From: Monomorium pharaonis
Lineage: Eukaryota > Arthropoda > Insecta > Hymenoptera > Formicidae
Assembly: GCF_013373865.1 (NCBI RefSeq)
Contig: NC_050475.1
Span: 985,501 to 1,049,500 of the forward strand
Direction of reading: 5' to 3'
Length of the DNA: 64,000 nt
Within the stretch, counting starts at the first letter, position 1; the number at the start of each line of letters is the position of its first letter. The notes under the pieces were generated by a model, which had not been told where the DNA came from, did no database searches, and saw only the letters and a program-made list of their open reading frames with translations. The position numbers were made by a program, and so were the translations under genes. Shown here in pieces: positions 52,043 through 64,000 of this stretch.

Positions 52043-52083
<41 letters not shown>
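52043..52083. repeat. (TA)n microsatellite
   Basis: About 40 bases of TA dinucleotides in the ASH1 downstream region. Confidence 0.95.
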
Positions 52084-52086
<3 letters not shown>

Positions 52087-53373
52087 TTCATGATCAATAT
52101 GTAGAATATGTTAATAATAATAAGTGCTTTTAATGCTTTCGTCTTACGTTGAAACAAAGTAAAGATTTCTATAAAAGTAAATATAATAGATAGATAATAT
52201 TAAATAGTTTAGTACGAGAAAAAGAAAAGAATAAATTCATATGTATCAAACATATTTATCATCCTATGTATCTACCATACTGTGTAATGCAATAATAAAT
52301 ATAAAGTTCCGAGTACACATATGTACAATTTTGGAATCACTGCGACCCATTCGATCGCGTTCGACTATTCAATAAATTAAATACAGCAGTAAAGAGTCCT
52401 TCATAAAGTGAAGAAAGTATGTTACACGTGTTTCAAATATAAATCGAGAAAATATGAAAAATATAATATTACTTCTGTGCAATAAAGCATTAGATACGTG
52501 AATACACACGCTTGTGTTCACATTTCAGTGTCATTGATTCTTCTCACTCGCACTGATATAACGTTTACTCTTTTGACCGCACAAAATGTGTAATTTGTAC
52601 ATTTAGCTATATCAACTATATGAAAAAGAATGTACAAAATATTTTCTATACAAGTCCACGATTCGCAATTATATTAATGCAATAAACCAATTCTCAGGAG
52701 AATCAATTACACAAAGACCTTGTATTCGAAATGCTTATAATAATGTTAAAACGCTATTATTTTATGCTTATTCATTAAATGTAGAACAAAGATAGAATGA
52801 TGCAAATAGCATATTAATACTGTTATAAGCGCGAATACAAGTCTTAACTTTTAACTCGATTACTCTTGACTTTTATTAAATACCTTAATCAAAATAAAAT
52901 AATTTACTTAGTTTTAAAGTACCTTTTAATTGCTGGCGACATGATTCTTAATATTATCATAAATCAATGGTACTTATTTTATTGCTAATAATTAAAAAGT
53001 TGAGAGTAAATTTAAAAAAAAAAGCACATTAAGATGTAATCGTCTATAACAGGATATCTATAAGACAAAAAAAGTGTAAAAAAATATTGATTACCAATTT
53101 TGTATATGTTAGATATTATTTTGGCTACTATATATAGATATAAATTACACCAATGGACGGGTTGTATGAAGAGGAAAACTTCTCTCATACTTTCCTCGTT
53201 GAGAGGGCGAAGAGAGGGGAAGGAAAAAGGATAGATTTACAATTATCTTGATTCTTATGTAACAGAACGATGGTTTGAAACCAATTATCGTATTAATCTA
53301 ACAGATTAAAATTAGTAATTCTAGATTAGCCTATATATACAATACGATATTATCGTTGTGATACTACCCATTG

Positions 53374-56300
53374 TCACGGATTAAGTCCGCCGGGTCTTTT
53401 CCGATTTCGCCTGTTCCTTTCTAGAAGAAATGACAAATCTAACGGATCTTTTTTATTTGGCATTCTTTGTAGTAGATTCAGTAGAATGCTGTTCAATCTT
53501 TTCCTCTGTTCCTCTCGCTGCAAATAATTATATATTCAATACTAATCTTTGTATAACAAACAGTAATTGGTATAAGCTCTTTGCAATAATTACATGAGCG
53601 TATGATGTCGCAGGTGATGCGATCGTCAAGATCTCGCCCGACTTCTGCCTGGTCTTATTGCTATATTTATGTTCTTTGTTATGTGTTTTTATATTATCGT
53701 TGGATTCCGACTTTTGATTTCCCTCTATTTCTTGATTGTTCTTTTTTTTGTCTTTAGACATCTTGATTCCATCAAGACTATGAGGCTGCAAATAAAATTA
53801 AATATTTTATTTGACATATACTTGACACAACACACGCACACGCACACACTCATATACCTATATAAATGATCGTAACAAAACAATAATCACTCTTACCAGA
53901 TAAGTGCGATAATGCTTTATACGTTGTGGAAAGATTTCGAATGCATAAGGTTTCGTGCATACTGTATGTCTTGCTCTAGCCACCTTCGTAAAAAGTCGTG
54001 CTGCACGATCAACACGATATTCGCATACATAAGTATGTTCAGGAGTAGAGCCGACAGGACGTCCTTAATTCAAAAGCATATAAAAACGTTAATTTCCGTT
54101 AAAAATTACATTTCTATAATGATAGAAAGGCGAATAAAACGTTATATAATAATACCTTTACAGAAAGTGTGAGGATCCAATACCCAACATCGCTCGGCCA
54201 CGAGATCGCAAGGGACAGCCTCGTATAATGGAGCGCACACAACTTCGTTTACATAAAACTTTCGCGTTGGCTCATGATATGTTTCGTGAGGCCTAAGATA
54301 ATGATGTCCAAACACAAATCTCTCGCCTCTATTAAATAAATAATTCAAATTTATTATTTATTTTTTCGACAAATATTTTCAAGTAAACATGCTATGTCGA
54401 TCTCATATTGTTTTATATAATATAAAACAATCGCTTACTCTTTATTCTTCCATAGACGTTCAATTCTAAAAATATCCATTTGCTCATAATCAGGATTTTG
54501 GATAGTTTTATATGTGTGTTTGTCAGGCGTGTCCCTTAAAACGTATACCGTGTCGCCTTGTCGAAGTTGTAGATCACCTCGCATCAGCGTCACATAGTGC
54601 CTCTTGCCTTCTTCTTCTTCTTCTTCCTCGCCTTCTAGTGGAATTTCCAAATCAACCTCACGAGGTTGACATCTTTCACATAGATAAGATTCGACGCTCG
54701 TGTCTGCTTTGACACAGTCGCAATGTTGCCAAACGAGACAGCGTTCACATTGGATCATCAAACCTTCATCTCTGTTACAAATTATTAATAATTACATTTG
54801 AAGAAAAAATAATTGTGCTGGTGTATTCACATGCACAACAAAAGATACAAAGAAATTTAATTAAGTAGACACATATCTAAACTAATTTCTACAGAGCCTC
54901 TACATATAGCTTTATTCTGCTTTTGTGATTGCCATTATATATAAGATCGATAGTAAAACATTAATTTACCTGTGTAGTCCGCAAATGCATCTGATTACAT
55001 CTTCTTCTCCAGCTGTGGATCCACGAGGTGGTAAAAAGGCTTGAGACGGCGGAGAGCCTGTTGCCTCCGTTATAGCATCCACAAAATCAGGTTTACTACC
55101 CAAGTACAATTTCCGTAATCTTGCCGCAGCGATTCCTATCTCGGACGTTCTACCAAAAAATCTCACATTGTTGTCAAAAAGTCTTATCATATCTTGGTCA
55201 AAATGTTCTGCAGTCTTGTAGTGACCAGTACCAATACACTGTTCTATTGTAATCATATCGATAGGTTCTACGATCTTCTCATAGTAATCGGATAATTTTT
55301 TTTTAGGAGGCAAAGTCATGAACGGAATACACAACAACTGACCGTTTTCATCATTTGTTGTTGCAACAATTGTATACAAATCTTTTAATACCTGTAAGAA
55401 ATAAAACATTACAACGATAATATTTCAATCGACAATATAATAATAAAAACAGTCTTTACTAATTTTTTTTTAATTTTTAAGAAATAAAGTATACACTCAC
55501 CTTGGCTAGTTTTGCAGTCTTATGTACCTCCGGGTCATCCTGTGCTTGTGCAAGTCTACGCGTTCGTACAGTACGCGCATTGGTGTTTGTCAGCGCAGTC
55601 AATTGAGAGAAAAATGCATCTGACTGTGCTTTAGAATCGCCCGAACTCTTTTCTTTCGCCACGTTCGTATTACCCGATTTTGCTTTTCCGTTCTGTATTT
55701 GAATTTGCTGTACCGACGCCGATTTGAGTCGTCGTACTTTCTCTAGATTTCTTAATAAGAAACAGTGATGTTCACGCGCGAAACATCGCTGCTGATAAGA
55801 CATTGGTTTCAACTGCGGCGTGTTATGCGTCAAGATTGGATCTCCCACCTTGCGAGACTTGCAAATGTTTTTGGAGTTGGTTGATTGCACTGCGTTCGAT
55901 TTACGAATGTTTTTCCGTGGTCTGCCTACCGATCTCCTTTCGATAGGCTCCATTTGCGATGACAAAGAGGGAATGCTTCGAGCTACTCTTTGACTCTTAC
56001 CACCTGTCGTGTAAAATTTATAATTGAAATACTCGAGATGCATATCATGAGGATACAATTCATTTTCTATCAATTTACCTATGACGCCTCTACAGGCATT
56101 ACTACCGCATCTACATTGTTGTCCTTCCGATGGATTAAAAAGTGCGAAATTATAATCGTACGTTAATTCTTCTCCCGGTTTAATATCTCTCGATGCAAAT
56201 AGCGCCATACGTGGTAGCCCCAGAACGCTCCATTTCTGCATTTCACAATTGGGTTCGCACGAATGATTTACAAATCTTCCGTCACCTCCCATGCGATGGC

Positions 56301-59300
56301 CATCGATTACTAGACCACCATCCAGATGTAAACAGTAGTGATGCGTATCATTGGCGTATCTACCATTTATATGCGTTTACATATTTAATTACTTTTATAA
56401 CAAAAATGAAAAAATAGATTTGATATTTGGTAGACAAACGATTCATACCTGGTTGCCATCCTTGATTTAAATTCCCTTTCTGATACGACTTCACCTACAT
56501 ACTCAAGGATAAAGTCCCCAGATTTGATAGCTTGTTGTGTCCTTACTCCCCAACCCTTGTCCTCAGTCATGAATCTCTGTAGTCCTGGTGACCACTCGTG
56601 CTTTTGAATCTTTTGATTCTGGCATTTGTCAGAACAGGGACATAATTGTGGCGAGCATTCGCTGAATACCATGCGATTAATACAATCGTCGCCACAGCCG
56701 CTTTCTGGTTTGCACTCACAGGCTTGCGCCTCGTAGAGAGTAGTTGGTTTAACGTCATAATAAATGTTCGTTCGAATTTTTCTGCAAAAAAAAAAAAAAG
56801 TTATCGCACATTCAACCTAACCTAACTTTAATTTTAATATTTAATAATTTAAATTAATATTTACAACATTATATGCATAAATGTTTGAGATATATAAAAA
56901 AATTGTAACATAATGTGTACAATTTGTAATAATTGCTTAAACTAAATTCAAACAAAGAGAGAAATTTCATTTACCTGTAATTCCACGATGGCACCAAATC
57001 ACGACCAGGTAATCTTGATTGAGCGTGCAACCACAATAAATCGTATTGCAGTTGAAATGGCGTTTTCCTTTGTCGCAAAAGTTTTCCAGTTGGTATAATA
57101 TTTGGTAATTGCTCTGCAGCATAATGTTCGTCTGAATTAGCGCAAACGATAAGTTTTCGTTTGGCATCAATGCCAGAGAGTTTTTTAGACTCGATATCCT
57201 TTTTGTACTCGGAAAATATGTTGCCGGCTTGTAAATATCGTTTCTTCCATCTCGATTGTTTTTTTCGATTATGAATGGGACCCATGAGTTTTCTGCCGAT
57301 ATCTTGATCCTCGCTGGCCACATCGCTGCTGGGCGGTGCCTCGCTCTCTGTATCGTAGCCCGCGCTCCTTAATTTTTTTGCGCTTCTCCCATACAAATTG
57401 GAAGGACTAGTCGAGCCTCTTCTTCTTTTGTGATTATTGTTAAAACAACCAGATAATTCCATCTTCACATTTGCAGCTTGAGCGTTCACGCGTTCCAATT
57501 TCCTCAAATTCTCCTCGTTTAATTCCGCGATACGTTGGCTCTGATTGTAACGTTCGAGAGATTCCTCCAATGATGCATTCTCGTCGTAAATTCGACAGTC
57601 CGGTATTTTCTCGTACTTTATCGGACTCGAAAATAGCTTGTCGGACAGTACGCTGTTGTCGGATTCCACGAGATCCTTACGAACTCGTAGCTGCCCAGGA
57701 CAGGATTCGATTACTTCATCGGAACCGCTTCGACTTCCAGTTTCTTGCACCATACTAGAGTTGTCCAAATTCTTCACGTCACTTTTAGTATTGCCGATAG
57801 TATCGCTGTTCTCTATAATGTTCTGAGCTTTACTTTCCAGCAAAGATGACTTATTATCCTCCACATCTTCGACCGTGTCTTGATCCTTACATATCCCATT
57901 AGTGCTGATCAATAATGTTGACTTGGCCACTTTGGAAGAATATACAAGCTGCTTCTTCTTCTTTTTCTTCAGAGTAGGAAAGCCTGTGCGATTAATGGCT
58001 TTCCGTCTTCGTATCTTCTTCTTCGTGAGTATCATGGCCGCGGTATTATTCATAAGATTTGGCACGCTCAAATTACCGGTCTGTGCTATCTTGCTCTCGA
58101 TCACAGCTTCACTTTCGTCGAACATATCAGACACGTGCGTTTCCGAATCGACTTTTATATTCTTTTCCATACGAACGTGTTCGGCGGAATTTATTTTGTC
58201 ATTTAATTGCGTTTTATCGGCCTTAGACTTGTCCGATATGGTTATCTTTTCCGATTTACTAGATTTTTCTGTGATCTTGGCATTTTTATCCATGGATTTC
58301 TCTTTGTCATTCTTGTCGAGAAAACTGTGACTTTCGGATGACAATTTCGTAACAGTGACACGAAGATCCTTTACAATCTTTTTCTTTCGGCGGGGTTGAA
58401 TCTCTACTTGATTGGTGGATTTATCTTCATCGCTGCCCTGTTTCTCGGATGTCACGGTCTCGGCATCTCTTGGCCTTTTTTTCGGTGTTACTGGCATTGC
58501 TTCCTCGTCATGAACAGAGGATGTTGAGCTGCCGCCACCATATCTCGTAATAGTAGCTTCGATCGCTTCCTCTATATGACTTTCGGTGGAATTGAACTCG
58601 TTTGCGTTCGTATCTGTGCAACTCGCGTTCGAGCTTTGTGAACTGTGCGGACTCGATACGTGATAGTGACGTTTTTTCAATGGTAACCGCTGCTCGTTTG
58701 GGTTAGAACTTGTGCTAGTATTAGCGCTGCTCTTCGAGTCAGTGCCCGTCAATACTTTTTCTTTCTTCAAGCGTCGTTTCAACTTCTGATCGTCATTCGC
58801 ACCGACATCGCAACCTTTTCTCTTCTTCGTGAGCTTCTTCACGCGAAAGATTTGCGGTAACTCGGAATGATTAACGCTAGTGCTGTTCTTGCCTAGGCTG
58901 CACACTCTCGCAAATTCTTCGATCAATTTCTCGAGTTCCTGGATGATATATGGATCAATGCGAATAGGATTCTTCGGCGGCGCAAGTAGTCTCCGACGAT
59001 GTTTGTGATGATGATGATGATGATTATTATTATTATGATGATGATGATGATGATGTTTGTGACAATAATTGTGTTGCATCGGTTTGTCGCACTTGCTGGA
59101 AGCTCGATCCATATTTTCTGCCTTCAATATATCGCCGACTGGCAGCGATATTAATGTCTGCACACCCACGCCATTGGTCTCAAAGCCCGCTGTGGTAGTT
59201 TTCTTGTTGCATTTATTCTCTTTGAGAATACGCCTAGTGGTTGGAGGCGTAATCTTCTTCACTAGCTTTTTGGATACAATAGTGGCCGCGTTATTCCTGT

Positions 59301-61368
59301 TCTCCTTTGAGCCGGTTCTCTTATTCGTGCTTAAAATCTTTTGATCATTAGTTACTTGATGTTCGCAGGACATTTGCTTCTGTCGTGTCAGTGGGACTGT
59401 GGTCTTGTTAGACACACACGTTCTATCCTGTCTAACTTTCCGACAGGTCCGGCCATCACACTGTGGCACAAGTTTGCTCGCGGTGGATCTGTTTAGGCAC
59501 TTTACTCGCATCGGGGAATTCGTCTTCTTGACCACTGACTTGTCCTGTGAAGATTTCACCTGAGAATTACCATAACGTTTCTTTCGATACGTTGTCGTTT
59601 TACCTTTAATCCTTTTATTCGCAGGAGATGCGTCCTCTTTGACCTCTCTCAACGCAATGGACTTTGCATTACCTCGTTTTTTAATCAAAGATGTATCTTC
59701 TTTTGTGCTTTTTACAGTCGATTCCTTTACAGCTTCTTTCTTTTCCGTTACTCGTGAATCAGGATTCTTTAAATTTTTAAACGACTCGTTTCTTTCTTTC
59801 TCAATCTTTTGAATCTTCTCGACAATTTCCGGCTTTAAACGTGGCCTGCCAGGTCCGCGTGGTTGCGTAGATACTGTTTTCGCAGGTCTACCAGGTTTTC
59901 TTTTCGGAGGATACAAAACTCGATCGACATTTACCGCCGGTCTAGTGGCGATTGGCGGCTGGGTCGGAGATTGGGTCGGCGCTGGAGGACTAACAGGACT
60001 GATAGTCAGGTGTAACGGACTGTTGTCCACCGACTGAATCCCAGAGTCGGGCGACACGTTTGACACGCAGGGATACTCATTGTCGTTGTTCAACTTTTTG
60101 CCGCATTTGCTGCGCCTCTTGCGTGGCTCCGACAACATAGCGGTCTTTTCGACAAACTGCTGTAACAATGTGGAGCTATATACGGGTACGGGATTCTGAT
60201 CGCCGTTTTCGCTCGTGTCTGAGTCTGCACCGAGTGACATACGCTCGATTGCCTTTGACACCAGTCGACCACTTTCCGAATCCTCAAATCCGTCGAATGG
60301 TGCGTCCTCTTGCTCTTGTGGAGGCAAGATGGTCGTTAAATTTTCCTGATTGACTTCTTGTAGCGGCACGTGATGCTGATGCTGCTGCAATTGTTGCTGT
60401 GCTTGTTGCGACGCTGCACGACCCATAGACGAGTCCGAATCTTCGCTACTACATTCTGTGGACTACATCGAAATATGTTATTATTCATTATGTATGTAAT
60501 AACGATTACATGATAATATGTATAAAACAGTTAAATTCGTATAAAAATTAAGACTAATTTTATATATCGGATTTTATTCTTAATCCATCTCCCCTTTTCT
60601 CTCACGTTAATTATCTCATATATTTTCATAAATTTTTAAAATTATTTCTCAGGTGACAGTTTTTTATCTCGCATCAAATGTGAACGGGTTATAATTACCT
60701 TATTTCCTTGATTGGTCTTAGGCTTTTTTGTAACAGTTCTCTTATTTTTTTCACACTTAATTTTCTCAGAGTCTTCCTTTTTTGGACCTTTCATGGTGAT
60801 TTTCAATTTCAATGCACCCTGCAACGCACGGCAAGATATCTTTTTACAAAAGTCGCAGTAAAGGAGCAAAAAAAGGATTTGAAACACGATACGTCGTCTT
60901 TCAACGTACTTGTTCAAAGTTAGTTTCTTGAATAGAAAATGTTTGTTCACTATGTTCAGATGAACAGTCTGAATTAGAGCCGCTATCCTCTTCTTCGTCG
61001 CCGCTACTTTCGTCGTCTGACTCCGAATTAGAATCCGAATAAGAGCAACTATCTTCACTTCCACCAGAGGTTTCGTCGTCGGAATCAGAGTCTTCTTCGG
61101 AATCGACCGAATCTGTTCCTGCAATTAAAAATTTAAAATATATTCCGAGAACAGTTTAAATTATGAAATTTATGGCAGTTTGAGTATTGCGGATACCATT
61201 AGGTTCAGTAGCAGGATCCCAACTACCGCCGCCTTTTATGGCATCCATGTCAACGGTCGAAGGGAGCTCTTTCTCTTGCTCCCCATCATTTTCTTCCCAA
61301 TTCCAATTTTGCAATTCTAAGTCGGAAGGATGATGAATAACGGCGTTCCATCCTGCATCACCAGACAT
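53374..61368 (-). CDS. ash1: ASH1 histone H3K36 methyltransferase (AT-hook, AWS-SET-postSET, bromodomain, PHD, BAH)
   Basis: Exons in coding order: 61197-61368, 60910-61118, 60699-60818, 56975-60462, 56449-56781, 55501-56359, 54970-55391, 54439-54771, 54156-54328, 53897-54063, 53594-53785, 53374-53517. The phases agree and give 2203 residues. An acidic N terminus and a long basic, disordered exon with AT-hooks (KPGRPAK, GPGRPRLK) and a His/Asn run come first. Then AWS (CECKPESGCGDDCINR), SET (GWGVRTQQAIKSGDFILEYVGE; FVNHSCEPNCEMQKW; GEELTYDYNF) and post-SET (CRCGSNACRG) lie near residues 1345-1545. Bromodomain (about 1730-1840), PHD (CICGLHRDEGLMIQCERC..WQHCDC, 1860-1905) and BAH (about 1930-2070) follow. 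This is the full ASH1 order. Trithorax-group role: H3K36 dimethylation that opposes Polycomb silencing. Catalytic NHSCEPN and YDY motifs are intact. Confidence 0.96.
58980..59065 (-). repeat. CAT/ATG trinucleotide tract encoding a His/Asn run in ASH1
   Basis: ATGATG and ATTATT trinucleotides on the + strand give two His blocks separated by Asn residues in the large ASH1 exon. This is low-complexity coding DNA and length-variable by nature. Confidence 0.9.
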
Positions 61369-64000
61369 TTTTCAGCTTATCTGACATCCAGCTGAATCGA
61401 ATAGAATACCATTCCTTATATTTTTGTGTTTTCATCAAGCCTCTTTGCAATAACAAAAAGCATATCTTCAAATCTTAGTCAATAAAATATTTATTTGCAA
61501 ACAATCGCCACGGTCATTCTTGACGTAGCACACAATTTTTAAGTGGCGATTAAAGCTCTTGCAATGGCGTCACACTGAAAAAAAACCCAGGATATTATCA
61601 TTACTTGATATGTGTCAAACATTATTTATATTAAATTTAAGAAGATGCAACAATCTATTTTATAGATTAAGCAATATTTTTTAGACAAAATAATCTTTTC
61701 TCATTATACAAAATTGTAAATTTTCCATAATCACAGTATAAGTAATAATGCAGGGCAAAATCAATAATTTTATAACAAAAAATTTTTTAAAAGTTTTGTT
61801 ATCTATTTCTGTGATCAATATGTGACATTTACCGCACATAAAAGTTTTAGACCTTATATAAAACAAATATACTTTTCCAATTTTATGTCAAGTATATTTC
61901 TGTTTAAACGATTCCAACTCGAATTAATCGCTAGAGTACGCGATCTTGCATCTCGATGAAAATTCACGACATAAAAGGAAAAGGTGAAATGTCCCTCACA
62001 GTCCCAACACTCCCAACTAGTATAGAACCTGATCAAGTCGTCGGTATTTGTCGAGTGTTTCGAGATTTGTGACCATCTCTATGACGCATCACACGTAAAC
62101 AAGAGATACGTAACGTTTGCGTGAAATCGGAACGCGGGGCGACGCGGCGCGACGTAGTACATCGTATCGCGGTTTCGGTCGCCGATGCCGATCGATCGTG
62201 CAACGATCTCTCGTCGTTGCCGGTTGTCTAGTTGGTGTGCGACGGATAGGGAGCCGTTATCGTTGCGCGACGCAACGACAGCTGTTTCTCGTACCGCGGT
62301 GCGGTGCGATGCGGCGCGGCGTGGCGGCCGCCAGGCGGAGAACGCCAGGTGTGTCCGTGTATCGTGTGCGTGCCAGTGCCAGGCTGCCAGCGGTCTCGGC
62401 AGGATTTGGCGCGAAACGTCACTACGTTAGCCAGTCGTGGGACGATGTCGTGCTGCGACGATCGGCTGGAATGCGGGAACGATGTCGCGCCGGACGACGG
62501 AAAGGCTGTTTGGACGGTGATTCGTCAACAAGATGCTCTCCCGTCACATCAAAGGCAACTGGAAAGTCTGATGTTTACGTCCCGACAACACGATCACAAA
62601 ATGGCGTTTCTCGCGGCGACGTACGTCCTAGCGTGCGCACAGAGTGCCAATCTCGTCCGTTCAAAGTTGGACACGAAAGAAAGCACGCCCGCCTTCGTCG
62701 TCGTATCGCCTTCGTCGAGAATCACTTCGGCCACACGTTGCCGCGATTATCGCAGATCTCCCCGATACTCTTCACGCCAGATAAACTCGCGCGACACGCG
62801 TTGAAATACGCGTATCGCCTTTCGCGACGACACTGCTGCTCTCGGCTTTCGGCCGTCAGAGTGGTCAACTGGTCAGTCAGTCAGTGCGCGCGCGCGCAAC
62901 CCTCCTGTCGCGCGAGCTATTAGTAGGACCGCGAACCTACACACGAAAAATGCGTTGGTAATGCGGGAACCTTCTTACACAGTGGAGCTAGTAATGGAGT
63001 AGGAGTAAGAATTAAGTAAGAAATATGAAATGAGATTTGCCCATTTCGTTTACTCCCGGTTTTTAATTGATCAATTGTTATTCTTACTCCTTACTCGATC
63101 CATTACTCCTTGACATTGTAGACCTTGCACGAGTCTCCCTCGCTGCTTGCCGCGACACTACATATACGTATACATATGTATATAGATTATTATAAGCATA
63201 CGTGTGTCATCGATGTTATATTTATAATATTGTGTCTGTAAAATGCGAATGAACATGTGATCTTAAAAAGTGGTTCAGATATGTCATGTGTCTCTTGAAA
63301 TTTTTCGTCGAGAGGCACTCGCGGATGAAAATCTGTATTGTAGAGAAAAGAAAGACGCGGTGGGCATCCTCTGACGGCGGACGTAGAAACTTGAGTGCAA
63401 ATTATACGACTGCGCGTAACGTGGTTCGCTCTTCGTGCAGAGCGTTCGCGGTTCGCAGTTGCAGGGCGTGCAACGCCAGATGGCTATCGCCAGGTGCGTG
63501 CGGCGTCGCGTCCTGCACCGTTCTGCGCTGTGTAGTAGGGGATGTATGTATGTACATACGTATACGTATGTGTATAGGTGTGGGGGGCGCGCGCTGGAGA
63601 GATGGACGGGAGGACGGGAGGACGGGAGTAGGGCCTGTGTCGGCCTGTAGGGAGGGAGTAGGAATTCGGAGTCGGCAATATGGCCGGCCAGATGTGCAGC
63701 GGCAGGGTGTCACGGTGGTGTTAGTGCCGCGCGCTAGACTTATTCTCGTTATTTATATGTCGGACTACCGCAAGTCCTGTCCGAATCTCGCGTGTTTTCA
63801 TGGGCTCGGTGATATACTGTGCAGAAGCAGGAACACGGGTTGCATGAAGGCATAGCATACGCTCACCGGCCAAGCAAACATGAAGTGAGTAATGCGAACA
63901 AGAGAGCAAGAGAGAAAGAGAAAAAGCGCGAGCGAAGCCGATGGACGATGGACCAAGCTCTGCCACGCTCATCAACTACCGCTACCGAGAGGATCGAGCC
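61369..64000. other. ASH1 upstream region and GC/CpG-rich block at the right edge
   Basis: 61369-62090 is AT-rich. 62090-62930 and 63290-64000 are strongly GC- and CpG-rich, typical of promoter/5' UTR sequence in an otherwise AT-rich genome. An inverted pair lies at 62991-63107 (GTAATGGAGTAGGAGTAAGA against TCTTACTCCTTACTCGATCC). Long open frames in several phases at once reflect GC content and are not called as genes. Confidence 0.55.
63880..63884 (+). CDS. Possible first coding exon (ATGAA) of a gene running off the right edge
   Basis: AAACATGAA is followed immediately by GTGAGTAATG, a good splice donor, at the end of a GC-rich leader-like block. A five-base coding exon is possible (MAD2L2 in this window starts with 19 bases and KNL1 with two), but there is no protein evidence. 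Listed only as a candidate. Confidence 0.15.

Larger units (their letters stand above)
48057..53373. other. Convergent 3' region of the hnRNP U-like gene and ASH1
   Basis: 5.3 kb of AT-rich DNA without a recognisable gene, most likely long 3' UTRs plus spacer. It contains (CA)n-(GC)n at about 48408-48441, (GA)n at 49582-49645 and (TA)n at 52043-52083. A candidate AATAAA cluster lies near 50553-50572. The open frames at 48158-48373 and elsewhere are not protein-like. Confidence 0.55.

Noticed and set aside
57902..58330. Hydrophobic 142-codon + strand frame within ASH1
   Set aside because: Antisense of the Lys/Glu-rich ASH1 exon; hydrophobicity is the expected complement of Lys codons.
62117..62923. 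268-codon open frame in the GC-rich right end
   Set aside because: Long frames occur in several phases over the same bases, composition is Arg/Ala-rich throughout with no domain or repeat of any family, and high GC alone removes stops.
63286..63855. 189-codon open frame near the right edge
   Set aside because: Same reason: CpG-rich leader-like DNA with overlapping frames on both strands and no protein signature.

Overview
This window is animal nuclear DNA, most likely from a hymenopteran insect and possibly an ant. The species is an inference. The evidence is intron-rich genes with short AT-rich introns and GT/AG boundaries, an AT-rich intergenic background with many (TA)n and (CA)n tracts, and a set of single-copy insect orthologues. 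Gene models below were built by hand: open reading frames were joined at splice sites and each junction was checked for phase and for family-typical protein sequence.

Layout, left to right: the 3' half of a tolloid/BMP1-type astacin metalloprotease (+, 1-4486, open at the left edge); a gene desert with a solo LTR (5436-5698); POLE4, the histone-fold subunit of DNA polymerase epsilon (-, 8008-8451); TBC1D31 (+, 10185-12829); APRT, purine salvage (-, 13191-14046); a cell-surface leucine-rich-repeat protein with a long Ser-Pro tract (-, 16390-19733); IQCA1/DRC11 (+, 20043-24155); KNL1/Spc105, the kinetochore scaffold with SILK, RVSF and a MELT array (-, 27102-32211); HERPUD2, an ER ubiquitin-like protein (+, 34591-36562); MAD2L2/REV7 (+, 38164-39074) tail to tail with RSG1/CPLANE2 (-, 39160-40090); an hnRNP U-like protein (+, 44101-48056); and ASH1, the SET/bromo/PHD/BAH H3K36 methyltransferase (-, 53374-61368). 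The right end is a GC/CpG-rich segment that may hold the 5' end of another gene.

The genes are mostly unrelated housekeeping genes rather than a pathway cluster. Themes recur: cilium/centriole (TBC1D31, IQCA1, RSG1), chromosome replication and segregation (POLE4, REV7, KNL1) and chromatin/RNA (ASH1, hnRNP U-like).

The most unusual part is non-coding. About 20 fold-back (long inverted repeat) elements of roughly 100-560 bp are packed mainly into 32.7-34.2 kb and 40.3-43.7 kb. Many are nested, and several are bounded by exact 3-bp TTA or TAA target duplications. One (41678-42862) carries a truncated PIF/Harbinger-type transposase reading frame between terminal inverted repeats of about 70 bp. 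It sits inside an older fold-back with its own TTA duplication. This points to a refuge of PIF/Harbinger-derived MITEs between genes. No CRISPR array, operon or clear tRNA/rRNA gene was seen.
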